64,000 nucleotides of DNA from NCBI RefSeq assembly GCF_023343835.1, contig NC_064437.1:23721001-23785000 (forward strand), in the 5' to 3' direction. Positions 1 to 29,027 of the stretch are shown one piece after another. The notes under the pieces were generated by a model. That model did not search any database, was not told the origin of the DNA, and saw nothing but the letters and a program-made list of their open reading frames with translations. Origin of the DNA: Lagopus muta. Its lineage: Eukaryota > Chordata > Aves > Galliformes > Phasianidae. Numbering within the stretch: the stretch's first letter is position 1; each line of letters opens with the position of its first letter. The position numbers were made by a program, and so were the translations under genes.

Positions 1-15273
<15,273 letters not shown>

Positions 15274-18200
15274 CTGAAAACAACAACACCAGAAGAATAA
15301 ATCAACTTGAATGTAAGCCAGGACTTAAGACAGTGGTCATAAAATGAAACTTTACAGCATATTTAATACTATTAAGCATTACTTCATTTAAGCAAACTGC
15401 AGACGCATTAGAAAATAGTAGACCGAGGAACAGCTTACGTTATGAAACAATATGCCATCACAAAATCAGGAGGGTCAGCATTTGAACAGCAAACTCTGAA
15501 AATGTTTTGTCTATAATCTCAATTTATAACCAAAAAAAACCCCAAACAACAACAACAAAAAAAAACCAAGCAGAGTTTCCATCAGCAACCAGTTTCCCAC
15601 TGGGGGAGCATGATGACCTCATCCCCTCCTGCAGCCAAGTGCTCAGATAGCACAAACTGCAACACAGTATTTCTGGAATTTGCTTTTTCCAATTAAAACC
15701 ACCATAAACTCAGCAGCTAGAGAAGTGAAATACAACCAAATCTGAAGTTTATCAAAACTAGAAATATGATACGTTCAGACATATAGCAAGTAATTCTTTG
15801 AACTAAAAGCTATGCTATTCTTGCAACTGTGAATCACAGGGCTGCTAGAGAAGGCCTTCTCTCCTCCCTTCTTCCCCTACAGTAGCAGATCTTGAGAAGA
15901 ACCACCCAGTAATTATCACTGATGTTTCTCTTGTTCTTAGAAGGAACTTGCCAGAGTTTCTGCTCACCATCAGCTAGGAACACAAACGAGCATTCATAAA
16001 TGGACTAGACAATAATATTCTGTTTAAATTTTAACACTACTGGAAAAAAACAAAAACAACACTACAGCCACTAGAATAACCATTTTTCACACACTCCCAC
16101 TTTTATTCCAGAAGCTATAGGCGCTCAAATACTCTTGCATTTCACTCTAGGACCAGCCAGCAAGAAGCAAGACAGAGCTGTCCAATCTGCTCAAACTCCT
16201 CAGTGATCAACCAACTTCATGGTCAAACTCACAGTCTCAAAAGACCTTCAGCAGAAACTCAATTTGCATGTAAGGCACTCACGTATTATAAAGAGACTGA
16301 ACAGATAAATAGCTGAAATAAAATACTTAGTTGGTCATGATGACATAAACCAATGGCAAAAGATCAAGGAAGTCTCATGTAGGATAACATTCCCACCCTG
16401 CCCTGCCTTCTCCCTCCATTTATAAGCCACCAACAAGAAGATGAAGAAATGGAGATGTGAACAGCCTTAGCATGGTGTTTAGCTTCAGCAGGACTTGGGC
16501 CAAATGCTATTCCATTAGAGCACGTGCAGACTCCTACAAAGGGGACAGTCTTCAGCCACACTGGGCCACACATGTGTTATGAAATGCATTTTGCACTCTC
16601 ACAAGGAGGAAGCAACTCCCAGATTTGTTTTTTGCTAGACTGGTCAGCATCCTCCTATCATCCAGAAACTTGAAAAACAATAGAACTGTTTAAAATTGCA
16701 CGTTCCTCAGGGATCTGCCTTGCAGGAAGTAGATGAAGCACTGTAAACAGTCTTCTTTCAAACCAGGCCAGTTAATACATTCACATTTAAGTGAATTTAA
16801 ACCTGATACTGGTTGCCAGACAAGATATACTGGTAAAATTAGACTTTAGAGCAGGTATTTAAGTGAAGGGTGACAAACACTCCCTTTGAAAGGCCTCTGT
16901 CTCTTTACAAGCATATCTTCCATGTCATATACTGAATAAGCACCCTAGTGCCATCTAATTACAGTTGTAAGTGTCTGGTTCCAAGCCATATAATAAAGCC
17001 AGATGAAATAAAATTCCAGCCCATGTCCCTGTCCAAGTTCTGTGCCTTTTCACTCCAGCTTCACTTGTACCTACTGCATTCTTATACAGGAAAATCACAA
17101 TCATTCCCTCTTTAGTACCATCTATAAGACACTTGTACATACAATTATGCTTTTGGTTGGCAAGCACCAGACTTGCTGATACTAAATTTTCCCTAGTATT
17201 GATATATTTTTTATTACCAGTAAGGTAGTGGTGAGTTTGAACTCTGTTAATCAAAGCTTTAAAAGCAAGAGCACGACAACAGCTGTACAGCTCTGAACAG
17301 CAGCAACATAAAAAAAAAAACCACTTCCAAGAATGAAATCATTACCATGACAGCAAACAGAAGGACAGGCAGCAGTGCAAGCAAAACCAGCAGCTGGCAG
17401 GGCTTAGTGCACTATGAACAAACTTACGCAAATCAGTGACTGATTTTTAAGGACTACAGTTACTCCATGGGTAATTACAGGAGGGCCAGTGCTCCCAAAC
17501 TCTGGAGCAAAGATTACCCTTTGGACACTTAGTAACGTTATCAAATAACACAACTGACCTTTGCTGTGGTCTTAAGACCTGCATATTAAAATTATTACTG
17601 TAATTTCTGTATGAGTTTTTTTCAGACTGCAATCTGCTGGCTTATTTAGATCCTGCAGTGACCTCAAGCACACGTACAGAAATCAGCCATCATTACATCC
17701 AGAACTCCTGATTTCCTGAAACCCACTATTAAGGAACATTTTCTCCTGCCCTCTGAGATATTTACAGTTGGTAGAAGAACAAATTGAATGCAGTATGTGT
17801 TCTCATGGACTGTGATTGCAGAACCCTATTTCTAAAACATTAACATAGAAAACAAACAGCAAAATTTCCCACTCCACACAGACCTTTTCTACCAAGCTCC
17901 TCATTCTCCTCATCACTTCAGATTCCCCCCAAATTAGTTGTGTGGAATAACGATGATTCACATCTCTGTACATTTGATAAAGTTTTTGATAAGGATAAAC
18001 TGCATATCAGGAAAGATCTTATTTCCACTTTGGAAAAGTGTTCTTCTGTGATTAAACAAGGAAGAGAAGATTTCTGAGGTCACTTTTCTAGGAGTGGAAT
18101 GGTAAGGAGTTTAAAACATTTCACATCATAACTCAGCAGCAGCTGTTGTCTGGTTTCCTTCTCTCTCTTCTGCCACATCCACGTCAGTGTTTTGTGGTTT

Positions 18201-21200
18201 TATTACACACACGCACACAAAAAAAACAGTTTCACAAAATTCCATTTGAATACAGAAAAGCATTTTGCCTAAGTTGTGACGTTTTGTTATCTCTGGAAAA
18301 AGGGAACAGAGTTATGTAAATCTTCAAGTAAAAAGTTCCTGGCAAAACGTAGATCAACTCTTACTACTGCCGTGGGAAATAACTTCATTTTCTTTGTTAT
18401 GGGCTCCAGAGCAACCTGTTTCTGTACATATCTGAGGCACAACGCACACCATTCCTCAGTTTTGAGAGAAAGATTACTATTCTCTCTATTTCCCAGGCAT
18501 CCCATTCTAGCTGAGGTAAGCACAGGTGGCTGCATGAAAACATCTCAACTGTACTTTATACAATCCACTTGTAAACTTCTAAGCAAAGTCTTCTTTGTTT
18601 CTTGTTTGTTTTGGTTGTTGTTTCAACAAAAGCATAACATGTCAAAAGACCTCCTTAGCTTTATTTTTCTTAATTACACTTATCTTTTACACAGTCCAAT
18701 CAACTTAGGATATCCTCCTCAGTTTAGCCTTCATGCATTCAGTCACTTACAGCTGTCTATTCGTGCCTAAACTTTACATAATTTGGAAGTTTCAAAAATG
18801 TTAACTAAACAGCAGCATCATTCCCACATTCCCTATTTAACTCAGAGTAGCTCATCCCATCGCTTCAACTCCAAAGACGTATTTTGGCTGAACTGGAGAG
18901 GATGAGCTGCAATGACATAAGATGAGGCACATAATTCAAGACAAACCTGCTGTGTATTTCCCAGGAACTGAAATTCTCAGTGCCTCAAATAACCATCTGT
19001 GAAGTGGGAAACTTTAAAAAAAAACAACAAAAAAACCAACGTGATATGAAAGTTTTTTCATAACCAGGACACGTTAGCACCTCTCAAACCAGAAAACAAG
19101 AAACAAATCCACAAAGACTTTTCATAACATCTTACCCTAATTTTAAGCACACTAAAAAGTGGTTAAGGAGCAAAAAGCCTCACGTACAAATTTGTCATCA
19201 CATACAAATTTTGAATCTGTTTTTAACTCCACTTTCTTTTTCAGAATAGCTCTATTTTGGGCACACTGAAGAATGTGATTCTTCTAAGTTTTGAAACTAA
19301 AAAAAAAATACAATGGAAAAAAAACAACAGAGCTTTCTTGCCATATGCTGAATGGATATTAAGAAGCAGATTTCCCAAATTCAGTGTTACTAATTTTGAA
19401 AGAGCATTCCTGATATCTCAATAAGGTCTGCACTTCATACCCCAGATAACATGACATCAGAAACATCAGCTAGAAAGAAAGGATTTCATTTCAAGGCAGT
19501 TGCCTCACAAGAGTAAAACCCAAGCATTATCCACAAGTAGACAGTAAGTTTTGAACATTTACAGGCTATCCTGAAAAACAGTCACCACAATCATGTAGAG
19601 CACAGTAAAGTCAATTCAAAACAGGACAACAAAGCATGCTGGATTCCATGCAATCAGGAACCTAAGAAAGCTTTCCTTGTGCCTTATCCATAGCACATTA
19701 TGTAAAAGGATCATATTATTTTACAAATGAACACTGTTGTGTAATTAGTGATGATATGGTTTTGCACAAAAAAGTTGCACACAAATGATGAATGGTACTG
19801 CAACTAAACATACCGAATTCACCTCTCTGACATACAACACGTTAATGAACACAACACATTCTCTAGAAACCCCTTATTGCTGCCCTCATACTTACAACTT
19901 CCTAGTGCCCAAAGCGTCATTCTGGGACTACAGTTTGCAGGAGCAATTTCTATTAAAAAAAAAAACAACACAGCAATATAGTGGGATAAATGGCCAAAAC
20001 AAAGAACTCCTTATAGCTTCAGCATCAGGCAGCTTGAAATGACATGAAAATAAGCCACAAAACCTCCCTAATAACACCTGAGTAGCAAAACGCTCTGTCA
20101 AATCAAAGCATCTAATAGAACAGTCTCTGAGGTGAGGATTTTTTTTTTTAAAAGGATATTTTGCAGCAGCAATCACTGTCAAGTAGATCATTGTTAAGCA
20201 GGCTGAAAATTACTGTAAGGATTTCAGGGACTTTCGAGCTTCTATTTAATGTACTTCAGACAAACTACATAGATCTGTTATCTACTACTACAGCAGCTCT
20301 GCAGACCTTCAGAGAGTTCTGGGTAGATCTCATTACAACCCACTCTTGAACATCCAGATTAAATTTTATGTACTTTGAAAGCCAGGTGAATAATTCCATC
20401 CTCACTTCTCTTCCACACATCTAGATTTTGGGCTCCCTGGTTTTCAATCAAGCCTGAAGAGTGCACAACATAAGGGTCACAAGGGTTAGTGTCCAAGTAC
20501 AAAAGAAAAGCCTTTAAATACCATCTCCTCTGCACCCACCACCTCTGAGGAAGAACTGCAGCACAGGTCAATCTCCTAAGCACTGGGCACGCTGGAGAGA
20601 AGTACTGCAAATGACGCTCAAATGGAAAAATCAAGGAGTTGTTCTCCTTAGAACCAAAGCATCCTGTAAGATGAAGTTGAAACCAAACAGGCTTTGCTTC
20701 AAATTACTTGCCTTCTAAGCCTATTAATGTTTTGGGGAGAAAAAAAAAAAAGACCAAAACAAGCTATGAGCTGGGTGGAAAACAGTCCATGACAGCAGAC
20801 AGTCACTTGAGGACATCACCCCATCTTATGCATCTTATAAAAATGCAGTCTGCAGACGCCAGAAAGGAGCATCCACAAATATGCCTGCATCAGTTTTGAG
20901 GCAAAGATCTACATTTTAAAACAGAGCTACTACAACAAGCAACGAAAACCAAAATGAGCCACTTACAAAAACTGCATGCAATAACCAAGTGTTCTGCAAA
21001 TCGTATGTTAGTTCAAACTAGAGATCTGTAGAGCAAGCAAAACTTCTGCAGCCTTAAACTGTAGGGCAGCTTGTTGAACAGTCTTGTGAGAAACAGCGTC
21101 ACCTTGAACATGGCCTTACAACAGCACAGCTTGCAACAAGCCACAAGTATGAAGGGAACTTTCATTAGGCTCTCTCAAATATAAGATGGCACTAGCAGAA

Positions 21201-21978
21201 GTGACTAACACTTTTTAAAATACACTTTCAGGACACATCCTGCAGCAGAGAAAGGCTAGAAGGGATTCAAACAAATTTATTTCTACTTCTTTTTTTCAGA
21301 GCATTCTCGAGAACAAAAGGAAAAATGAGTTAAGAGAGCTGGCTGGAGTCAAAAGCCAAAGATAGAAAGGATGGCAGCCATGCAAACTCCCAGTCTGTCT
21401 CTGTTCACAGATCTGAATAAATATTTAACAGTATGTGCATGAACAACTCACTTAATAAAACTGTCAGAGCCACATCAAATATTTCCATGTATCACCTGGC
21501 TATTTTGTTTAGCTAAGGTAATTAATAATACTTGTACTCTTCATGAACTCTTCTCCTTCTGAATTTTACCCAGGGCATGGAGAGTTCATGGTCTTGCCCC
21601 TTCATGGGCAGAATGGTGCCAGTACAGCTGCTTAAGATAGCTGGGAAAAGAAAAGGGACAGTTTTCATTTTGTTTAGTTTGAGGATAATTTTGTGCATGT
21701 TCAAAGTTCAAAGAATGAAGCTGCTCATTATTTGAACAAACACTATCTAAATATTACTTAAAGCAATACTATTACCTTTGGGTTCCAGTATTTTCAATAA
21801 TTACATCGCTTTTTTTCTGTGTTAATATTAAGATGCTGTTCATAAGCACAATACTTTCTAAAAGGAAGGAGATAATGTGAAGAGGTGCTCAAAAATGAAT
21901 GCAACCATTCTCATGACCAAAATCCTGAAGTTAAGCATCTCACTAAAAATTTATTCAGCTCTTGCCTATTGTACATAC

Positions 21979-22502
21979 AGAATCACAGAATGGCCAGAGT
22001 TGGAAGGGACCTCAAGGATCATGAAGCTCCAACCCCCCACCACACACAGGGCACCAACCTCCCCATTTCATACTAGACCAGGTTGCCAAGGGCCCCATCC
22101 AACCTGGCCTTGAACACCCCCAGGGACAGGGCATCCTCAGCTTCTCTGGGCAGCTGTTCCAGCACCTCACCACTGTCATGGTAAAGACCTTCCTCCTGAC
22201 ATCCAACCCAAATCTCCCCTCCTTCAACTTAAAACCATTTCCCCTCATCCTGCAGTTATCTACCCTTTCAAAGAGTTGACTCCCCTCCTGTTTGTAGGCT
22301 CCCTTTAGGTACTCAAAGGCTGCAATGAGGTCACCCCGCAGCCTTCTTTTCTCCAGGCTGAACAAGCCCAGCTCCCTCAGCCTGTCTTTGCAGGGGAGCT
22401 GCTCCAGTCCCTGATCATCTTCATGGCCCTCCTCTGGACCCTCTCCAACAGCTCTCTGTCCTTCTTGTACTGGCGGCTCCAGACCTGGACACAGTACTCC
22501 AG
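21979..22502 (-). mobile_element. CR1 LINE fragment, 3' end, minus strand
   Basis: Starts with the antisense 3' tail (AGAATCACAGAATGGCCAGAGTTGGAAGGGACC) and continues through the ORF2 carboxyl end, where the minus strand reads [14 protein letters not shown]. It stops at about 22502, so it is 5'-truncated like most CR1 copies. Located inside PRRC2C intron 1, in the same orientation as the gene. Confidence 0.93.
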
Positions 22503-25500
22503 AAGATTTAATACATAAAATTAAATTTCTGCTTAAATTTCACATGAAAGCCATGATCTTCCAAATACCTTTAGGCATCTAATTTCTATTGACCATAATA
22601 GGAAGTGAGTTCTTACATGAACAGAATGAAGACTTCAGATCTCACCCTATGAATCAAACTATCTCAGACTGTCCAGTAACTTCTTAGTGTTTCCCTGTTA
22701 CCATTCCCGAAACATACCAGCAGCCAGCAACTTACACTTTGTAGCTCCTAAGGAAAAAGCAGGCTGTTGGGAGGTAGCACTGCCACTTGGCAGAGAACAA
22801 ACACCACAAGGAAGAAGGCAGCAGCAAAATCCCCAAAGAATGGGACTCCTAAGAGAGCAATTGATGCTCCCAAGCAACAGGCAGAGAGGGGACCCTGGAG
22901 CACAAAGCCCTGCTCACCAGCAGCAGTATGGGTGGTTTAAAACCAGCAAGGAAACATCTTCTCAGACTAACACTCCTCTGTCTCTCCACTGAAGTTCTCA
23001 CTCTTCCTGGTCTATGTGCTGATCTATTTAAATTCTCCATATAGGAAAAAAAATAGATTTCTATTTTAAAGACATATCTACAATTTTTATTATTTTTAAG
23101 TGAGTTCAAGTACCATATCAACAATATCACATGAATAAATAAATAAATGTCACATCCTCAACCCAAACAGAGGATAAACTTAGAACTCCAAAGCTCTCAC
23201 TCATGTCGTGTCCAACTATTTCCAGAACTTCTAAACAGTAGCAAAGGTAATTCTTACACTTACTTGAAATTAAATAATGACAAAGGCTACAAAATCAGGA
23301 CCTACATTTTTCCCAAAAATTCTACTCTTAGACTTCCAATCACACCTTCCTGTTTCCCCACTCAAGCAATATCAGCAGCACAACTCAAGTAAAAATGACA
23401 ACAATTAATAAGTACTGCATTAATACCAGTTCTCCTACAAGTACCACTTTTTCAAATTACCAAAGTACATTTAAGCAGCTTCTTTTGCCAGAAGGTTATT
23501 TCAAGAGATTCCAGTGAAGACTGACAGCGCGTGCCACACGTAAGCCAGAACTAGCACAGCATGCAGCTCAGGCACTAACACCACTAAGCTATTCTTGCCT
23601 CTTTCTGATAAACCTCAAACATAAATTAGAATAATCTAAATGCTCTGCAGGATTACCAAATATATTCTAACGCAGAATGTACGTTTCTGTAAATCTAAGA
23701 TCCAAAATGTCTTTCGTGTTCAACTTTAAGGCAAGCTACTGTGCTCCTAATTAGCCTGACTAACCTTCACAAATCTTTCTTTCCCTGCCACTAAGTGTTA
23801 GAGCACGTTTTTTGTGAGACATATTTTTGCTTCCCCAGTTTCACGCAGTTTGCTAAAGAACTTTTTCAAATTGTAAATTTTTAATTGCAGCAGGGCTTCT
23901 GAAGTGCTGGAAGGGAGCCAGGACCAGGAAAAAAAAAATGTAAGACCAGCTTCTATACAATTAAGGAGAACATCATAATGAGATGCATTCTCATTACTTC
24001 TGGGAACTGAACAATGCGAGCGCTTTCACCCAACTAGCTTTTCAACTCATAGATGCCAAATAAGATTTTTATTTTCAAGATTTTCAAGAGTTTATTAAAG
24101 AAATTTCCATTATTTAAGAAGAATGAGAATACTTCAAAGCCCTTGAACTAATTTGCTAACTATATGAGAAAAAGATAAGTGAACAAAATAAGGCAAATTC
24201 TTGCAGAAATGATCCATATACCTGCTATTAAAGAACAGCACTCAAGTAGTAGTTAAGCAGGCAAGTTTCACTCAATAAAGAGAATGAACACAACCTGTCT
24301 CACCTATCAGTTATTTTTAATTGAAAAAGAAAGTTAAACTGTACACTAGGCTTCTCACAAACTAATCCAGGTCAGTTTATTCTGACCACAGCTGCTTTCT
24401 GTAAAGGCATCTGTTAATGTTTAAGATCACAACGGTCTGTTAAATTACAACAGCACTTAACATGCTGTCACAAGTACCACTTTGTTTCTTGCTCAACTAC
24501 AGCACAGCATCCAGCAGAAGCCTGGGAAGGCAGAACTCCTGGCATGCCCATTGTCCTGAGGCATAGCAAAGGCAACATGGGGAGTCTCCTTCTCAGTGGC
24601 ACCCCAAGCAGCACTGTTCTGCTTGCTGAGAACAGCATGTCTGATAACAGAGGAACAAAGGGGAAGCCCACGTCTGATCTGCTGGAGAAGCAATGCTGCT
24701 GATGATAGACAGCCATCCCTGTGATTATTCAAACGAGTGCTGAAAGCACTCAGATGCTCAGCCCCACTCTGCTTAAATTTCAACGTATGAAAAACCACAA
24801 AGATTAAGCAAAATCGATGATATTGGTGGGTTTGAGGATCCATTTGCAAGAATAATTTAAAAAATCTGCCTGCACCCTACAGTAAAAAGGTACGAACAAG
24901 TAGTCTACACGTCACTGGATTCCTTCACATTTCTAAACGTACACAGGAAGCAAGGCATGGTTTTGTTCCAGCTGCACTTCAGCAGCTCTGACTCCAGATG
25001 CAGACTTAACAGCATGCAGGATGCGTTCCTGTGCAGACGCCCGGCTGGGATAAGTTACCTGAAACAAGAGCCGGGCTGCATAAGGGTCAGCTCCTTAAGT
25101 CAGCCACAGTGTCAGGTGCAAAATATCTCCTTTTAGGAAGCTGGTGAAACATAATCTCAATAGGTATGTGACAACAGACCAGATTCTCTAAACTTCCACC
25201 TAAATGAGTGGAAGTAGAAGCCCTTTTAAGTCACCCATCTTTCTACTACTTCATCTTCTCCCTTCGATCTAACGCTCTTACTGCAAGCACCCCTGTGCTT
25301 TCTTACAGACTCTGAATCAATGCCATTTAAACCCGTGACACTTTTGCCTCTCCAGTATGCCTCAACTATTGCCTAGGTCCAAATGAGAAAGTCTTTGTGG
25401 TGATTTCTAAAAGCTGAATGAGACCTCCTACATATTTCCTACCCTTCCCACTCACTGAACAGACAGCAGAAGAGGGCAGGATAGATAAAATACAAAAGTA

Positions 25501-28500
25501 AAGCCAAGTTGTTCCTTGCTGTGGATAATCCAGACTAAAAATCTTTTTTTCCAGATGTCAATTTCTTCCCCCTTTGATACAATTTCCAAGTCCAATGTAA
25601 CAATTAACATTTTTCTATAGAGGAAGAAACACTTCTCAGTTCCTCTCAAGGAACCACAGTTCACTTGCAGCAGTGAATTTCTCTCAACACCTTTAAAACC
25701 CCCTGACACCAGCTGAAAATAAGTAAAAATTTGCCAGTTTTTAAGCAAAGCATTTTTTCAGTGTCTTCATCCACAGATCAATTTTAAGTAGCAGATCATT
25801 ACATTTAAGGCTCCTTACTTCAGAAATCAATAAGATGCTTTGAAACAGTGTTCAGGCAAAGTATTCTGGTCGTGAACTCTTGCAGAATATTTTATAAGTG
25901 CACAAGAACTACAGTGGGGCTAAATCTTGACCATTTTTATTTCTCACTAGAATACATGCACCAAAATGAACTTCTCTAGCTACTAATTCCAACATCTTTC
26001 CCTTCACATTCTCAAGTACCTTTGTTACTGAAGATGGCAACCTCAAGATGGAAGGAAACTCATTAACAGTAGGAATCTGCAGGACATAAAATTTTATACA
26101 GAGCTCTGTACATCCTTAACATGATGAAAAACAGCTCAGTAACAGTTACTCTAGTCAGTAAACCTGTCTTAAGCTTCTTGTCACAACCCTTAAAAATTCC
26201 CACCTTCTTTAATACTCCAAATCTGTGTTGCCTGTAATTCCCACCATACTTCTAAATTGATTTATATAGCTAAAACCACAATCTCTGCCCTGTATTAGGA
26301 AATGTTACATCTTACTTGTCTTTAAGACAGTGTAAGACAAGTTCCCACTGTGACAGCCAGAGTCAGGGATGCCAAATGCTCACAGATTACCGCTATCCAT
26401 CATCAATAAAGAACTTTACTCCTGTGCACAGAAAGGTAGAATCTGCTCCTTCACAAGCCTTGGGCCGGTCCAGTTCATTACCATGCAGCCTGTTATGCCC
26501 ATCATCTCTGCTTATGTGGTGGTTGCTGACGACACGCTAATTTCTTTAAGCAGAAACCATCTCCATCCTGTATCTAAAGCAATGCTCGTTATGTAAGAGA
26601 AGCAACTGTGAAAATCACACCAAAGACTGGACAATGCTGCTTAATTAAGGGTCAGCTTCAGCTCTCTGCTTTAGACCACATTCATTATTGAAAAATAAAA
26701 ATGATGAGCTAAATTAGAAAAGATCAGAAAAGTCTTGTCAGCATACCTAATTTATGTATAGGACTTTCATCATTACAGAATTGATTTAAAGTATGAAAGT
26801 TAACTTTCATCTGTCCAATTACACCAGATTAAGCCAAATATTTTCAGTTTCTCTTGGTTCTTTGTTTACCAAAAACAACAGACACAATCCCTTGATGCTC
26901 TGCTTTCAAAAGCAGTCAAGAAATCTCAGTACACTGTCAAAACCACAGTTAAACTATGATGAATCCAAAGCTAAGTGCATACTACAAAGTTTTGTCCCTG
27001 CTTGATACATGGCATAAAAAACATTTTCTAACAAAGGTGAATCCAGTAAATGAATCACGTAGCCATACCATGAGAAAAAGGCAAGCTTCTCTTCATAGAA
27101 TGCATTCTTCCTGCAGAGTATTTATTCTTATTTGCAAAAGAAAATTTGTTACTGCAGAATATTTTTGATGTACACACAAACACACATTTCGATACACTTG
27201 CAAAGGAAGCACAAGCTGTTTTTAACAGTATTATAAAACAAGACCTGTAAACACAGAAATGCGATTTTAGCCAAATGAAAGCATCAGTGCACTGATCCCC
27301 AGACAGCAAGGCCTCCCAGTGGGATAGATGGTTACTTTGAAAAGGAAGAAACACCCAAGTCCTGTAACTTATCAAGTCTTAAGCTGGGAGAAATACCACT
27401 GGCTTCTGAAACAAAGTTATTCTTCTGGAAAGATGAAGACTCTCCTGCAGACACCTGGGCTGAAGATTGAAAGCAGTTAAATAAGGTGAAAAAAGAAAGC
27501 TTACAAATGTCTCATTTGAAAATAAGAAGCCATATGTATGCACATACTATTTAAATGCACATCTATAATTTTAAAAGTTTACAAGCTAAAAATCTGGAAA
27601 TATGAAGGTCATGTGCTTACAGAAACATTAATACTAAAAATAAACTGAAATTGCCTGTGTGATTGAATGAGGACAGCCTGAAACTGTTTGCTTTTCTAAG
27701 CAGAGAAGTTTGATGTTTGCTAACAGAAGCAAACAGTGGCAAAAATGGGCAACCTAGCCACTGCAGTTTTACTATAGTAATCCATTTGGTTGCTCAGAGC
27801 ATGCTGAGCTACAACTTACATCCCAGCTGCCTTAACATGGAGTAAATCTGCTCTGTCACTGAGAAGTCAGTTGTACACTGAATTAAAGAGATATTTAAGA
27901 TAATCTCTCAGCCACCCGACACCAGGTGGTCCAATAATTTCACAGCTGATGTACCCAGATGTAAAATGCAGTAATTTCTGTCTCTGGCATTGCAAATCTC
28001 TGAAAACGTAGCTCAAGTTATCTTCAAAAACACATCAGTTAAAAGTTACCACTATCATACTTGAGATAGAAGATACACAATGCAATTCTGCACTCTAATT
28101 TAATCATTAATCAAGATGTTATCAGATACAGGAAAACAATACGATGATACAAAGCTTCTCACTCTAATACAGTGCAATCTGTAATAGTCTAGTTCATTAC
28201 TGTTTAGTTAGAATGTTATGTAATGGCTGAGGTATTTGTAATAAAAACAGTCTATTTCTGTTAGCCTGTTCTTTCTAGACATAAAAGCTGTCTTCATCTG
28301 ATTTTTATTAGGACTTCATCTTCCTCTGCTCTTTATGCATTTCTTTTTCCAAGACTTCTGTCCACCCCATCTGCACTTCACAAACACGAGCACACTGTAT
28401 TATCTCCCCAGCCTCCTCACACCAATCTCAGCATTTCTTTTTACACCTGCTTTCACCCATGGAAAGTTTCCACAAGGTTTTGTGAAACCCAGTCCTGAAA

Positions 28501-28763
28501 AAAAACCACCCACCAACAACCCACAAACGAGGGCATGAAACTGAGTGAAGAAAAAATTCACTACCGAAGATGAACAACTGGTTCTACCAGTAAAATACCA
28601 CTTGTGGTCCCGTCATTACAGGCCCAGCATCCATCCCCAACTAGTGGAAAGGTGCTGCATTTTCAGGGCGGAGGTTTTCTTCCTCCATTACTATAATTGG
28701 CCTCTGCCCCATTCTTCCTTCAATAACTACAGGAACATCTGTCTTCCTCACTCCCACCTCCAA

Positions 28764-29027
28764 TGAATCATGGAATGCCCTGGGTTGAAAAGGACCACAA
28801 TGAACATGTAGTTTCAACCCCCTGCTATACGCAGGGTTGCCAATCACCAGACCAGGCTGCCCAGAGCCACATCCTTGAATGCCTCCAGGGATGGAGCATC
28901 CACAACCTCCTTGGGCAACCTGTTCCAGTGCATCACCACCCTCTGTGTGAAAAACTTCCTCCTAATAGCTAATCTAAACCTCCCTTGTCTCAGTTTAAAA
29001 CCATCCCCCCTTGTCCTATCACTATCC
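28764..29027 (-). mobile_element. CR1 LINE fragment, 3' end, minus strand
   Basis: Antisense CR1 tail (AATCATGGAATGCCCTGGGTTG...) running into the ORF2 end; the minus strand reads [20 protein letters not shown], a typical CR1 carboxyl-terminal block. Short, 5'-truncated copy in PRRC2C intron 1. Confidence 0.9.

Noticed and set aside
22012-22365. 117-residue minus-strand ORF ([15 protein letters not shown]...)
   Set aside because: Part of a truncated CR1 ORF2, not a host gene; reported as mobile element.
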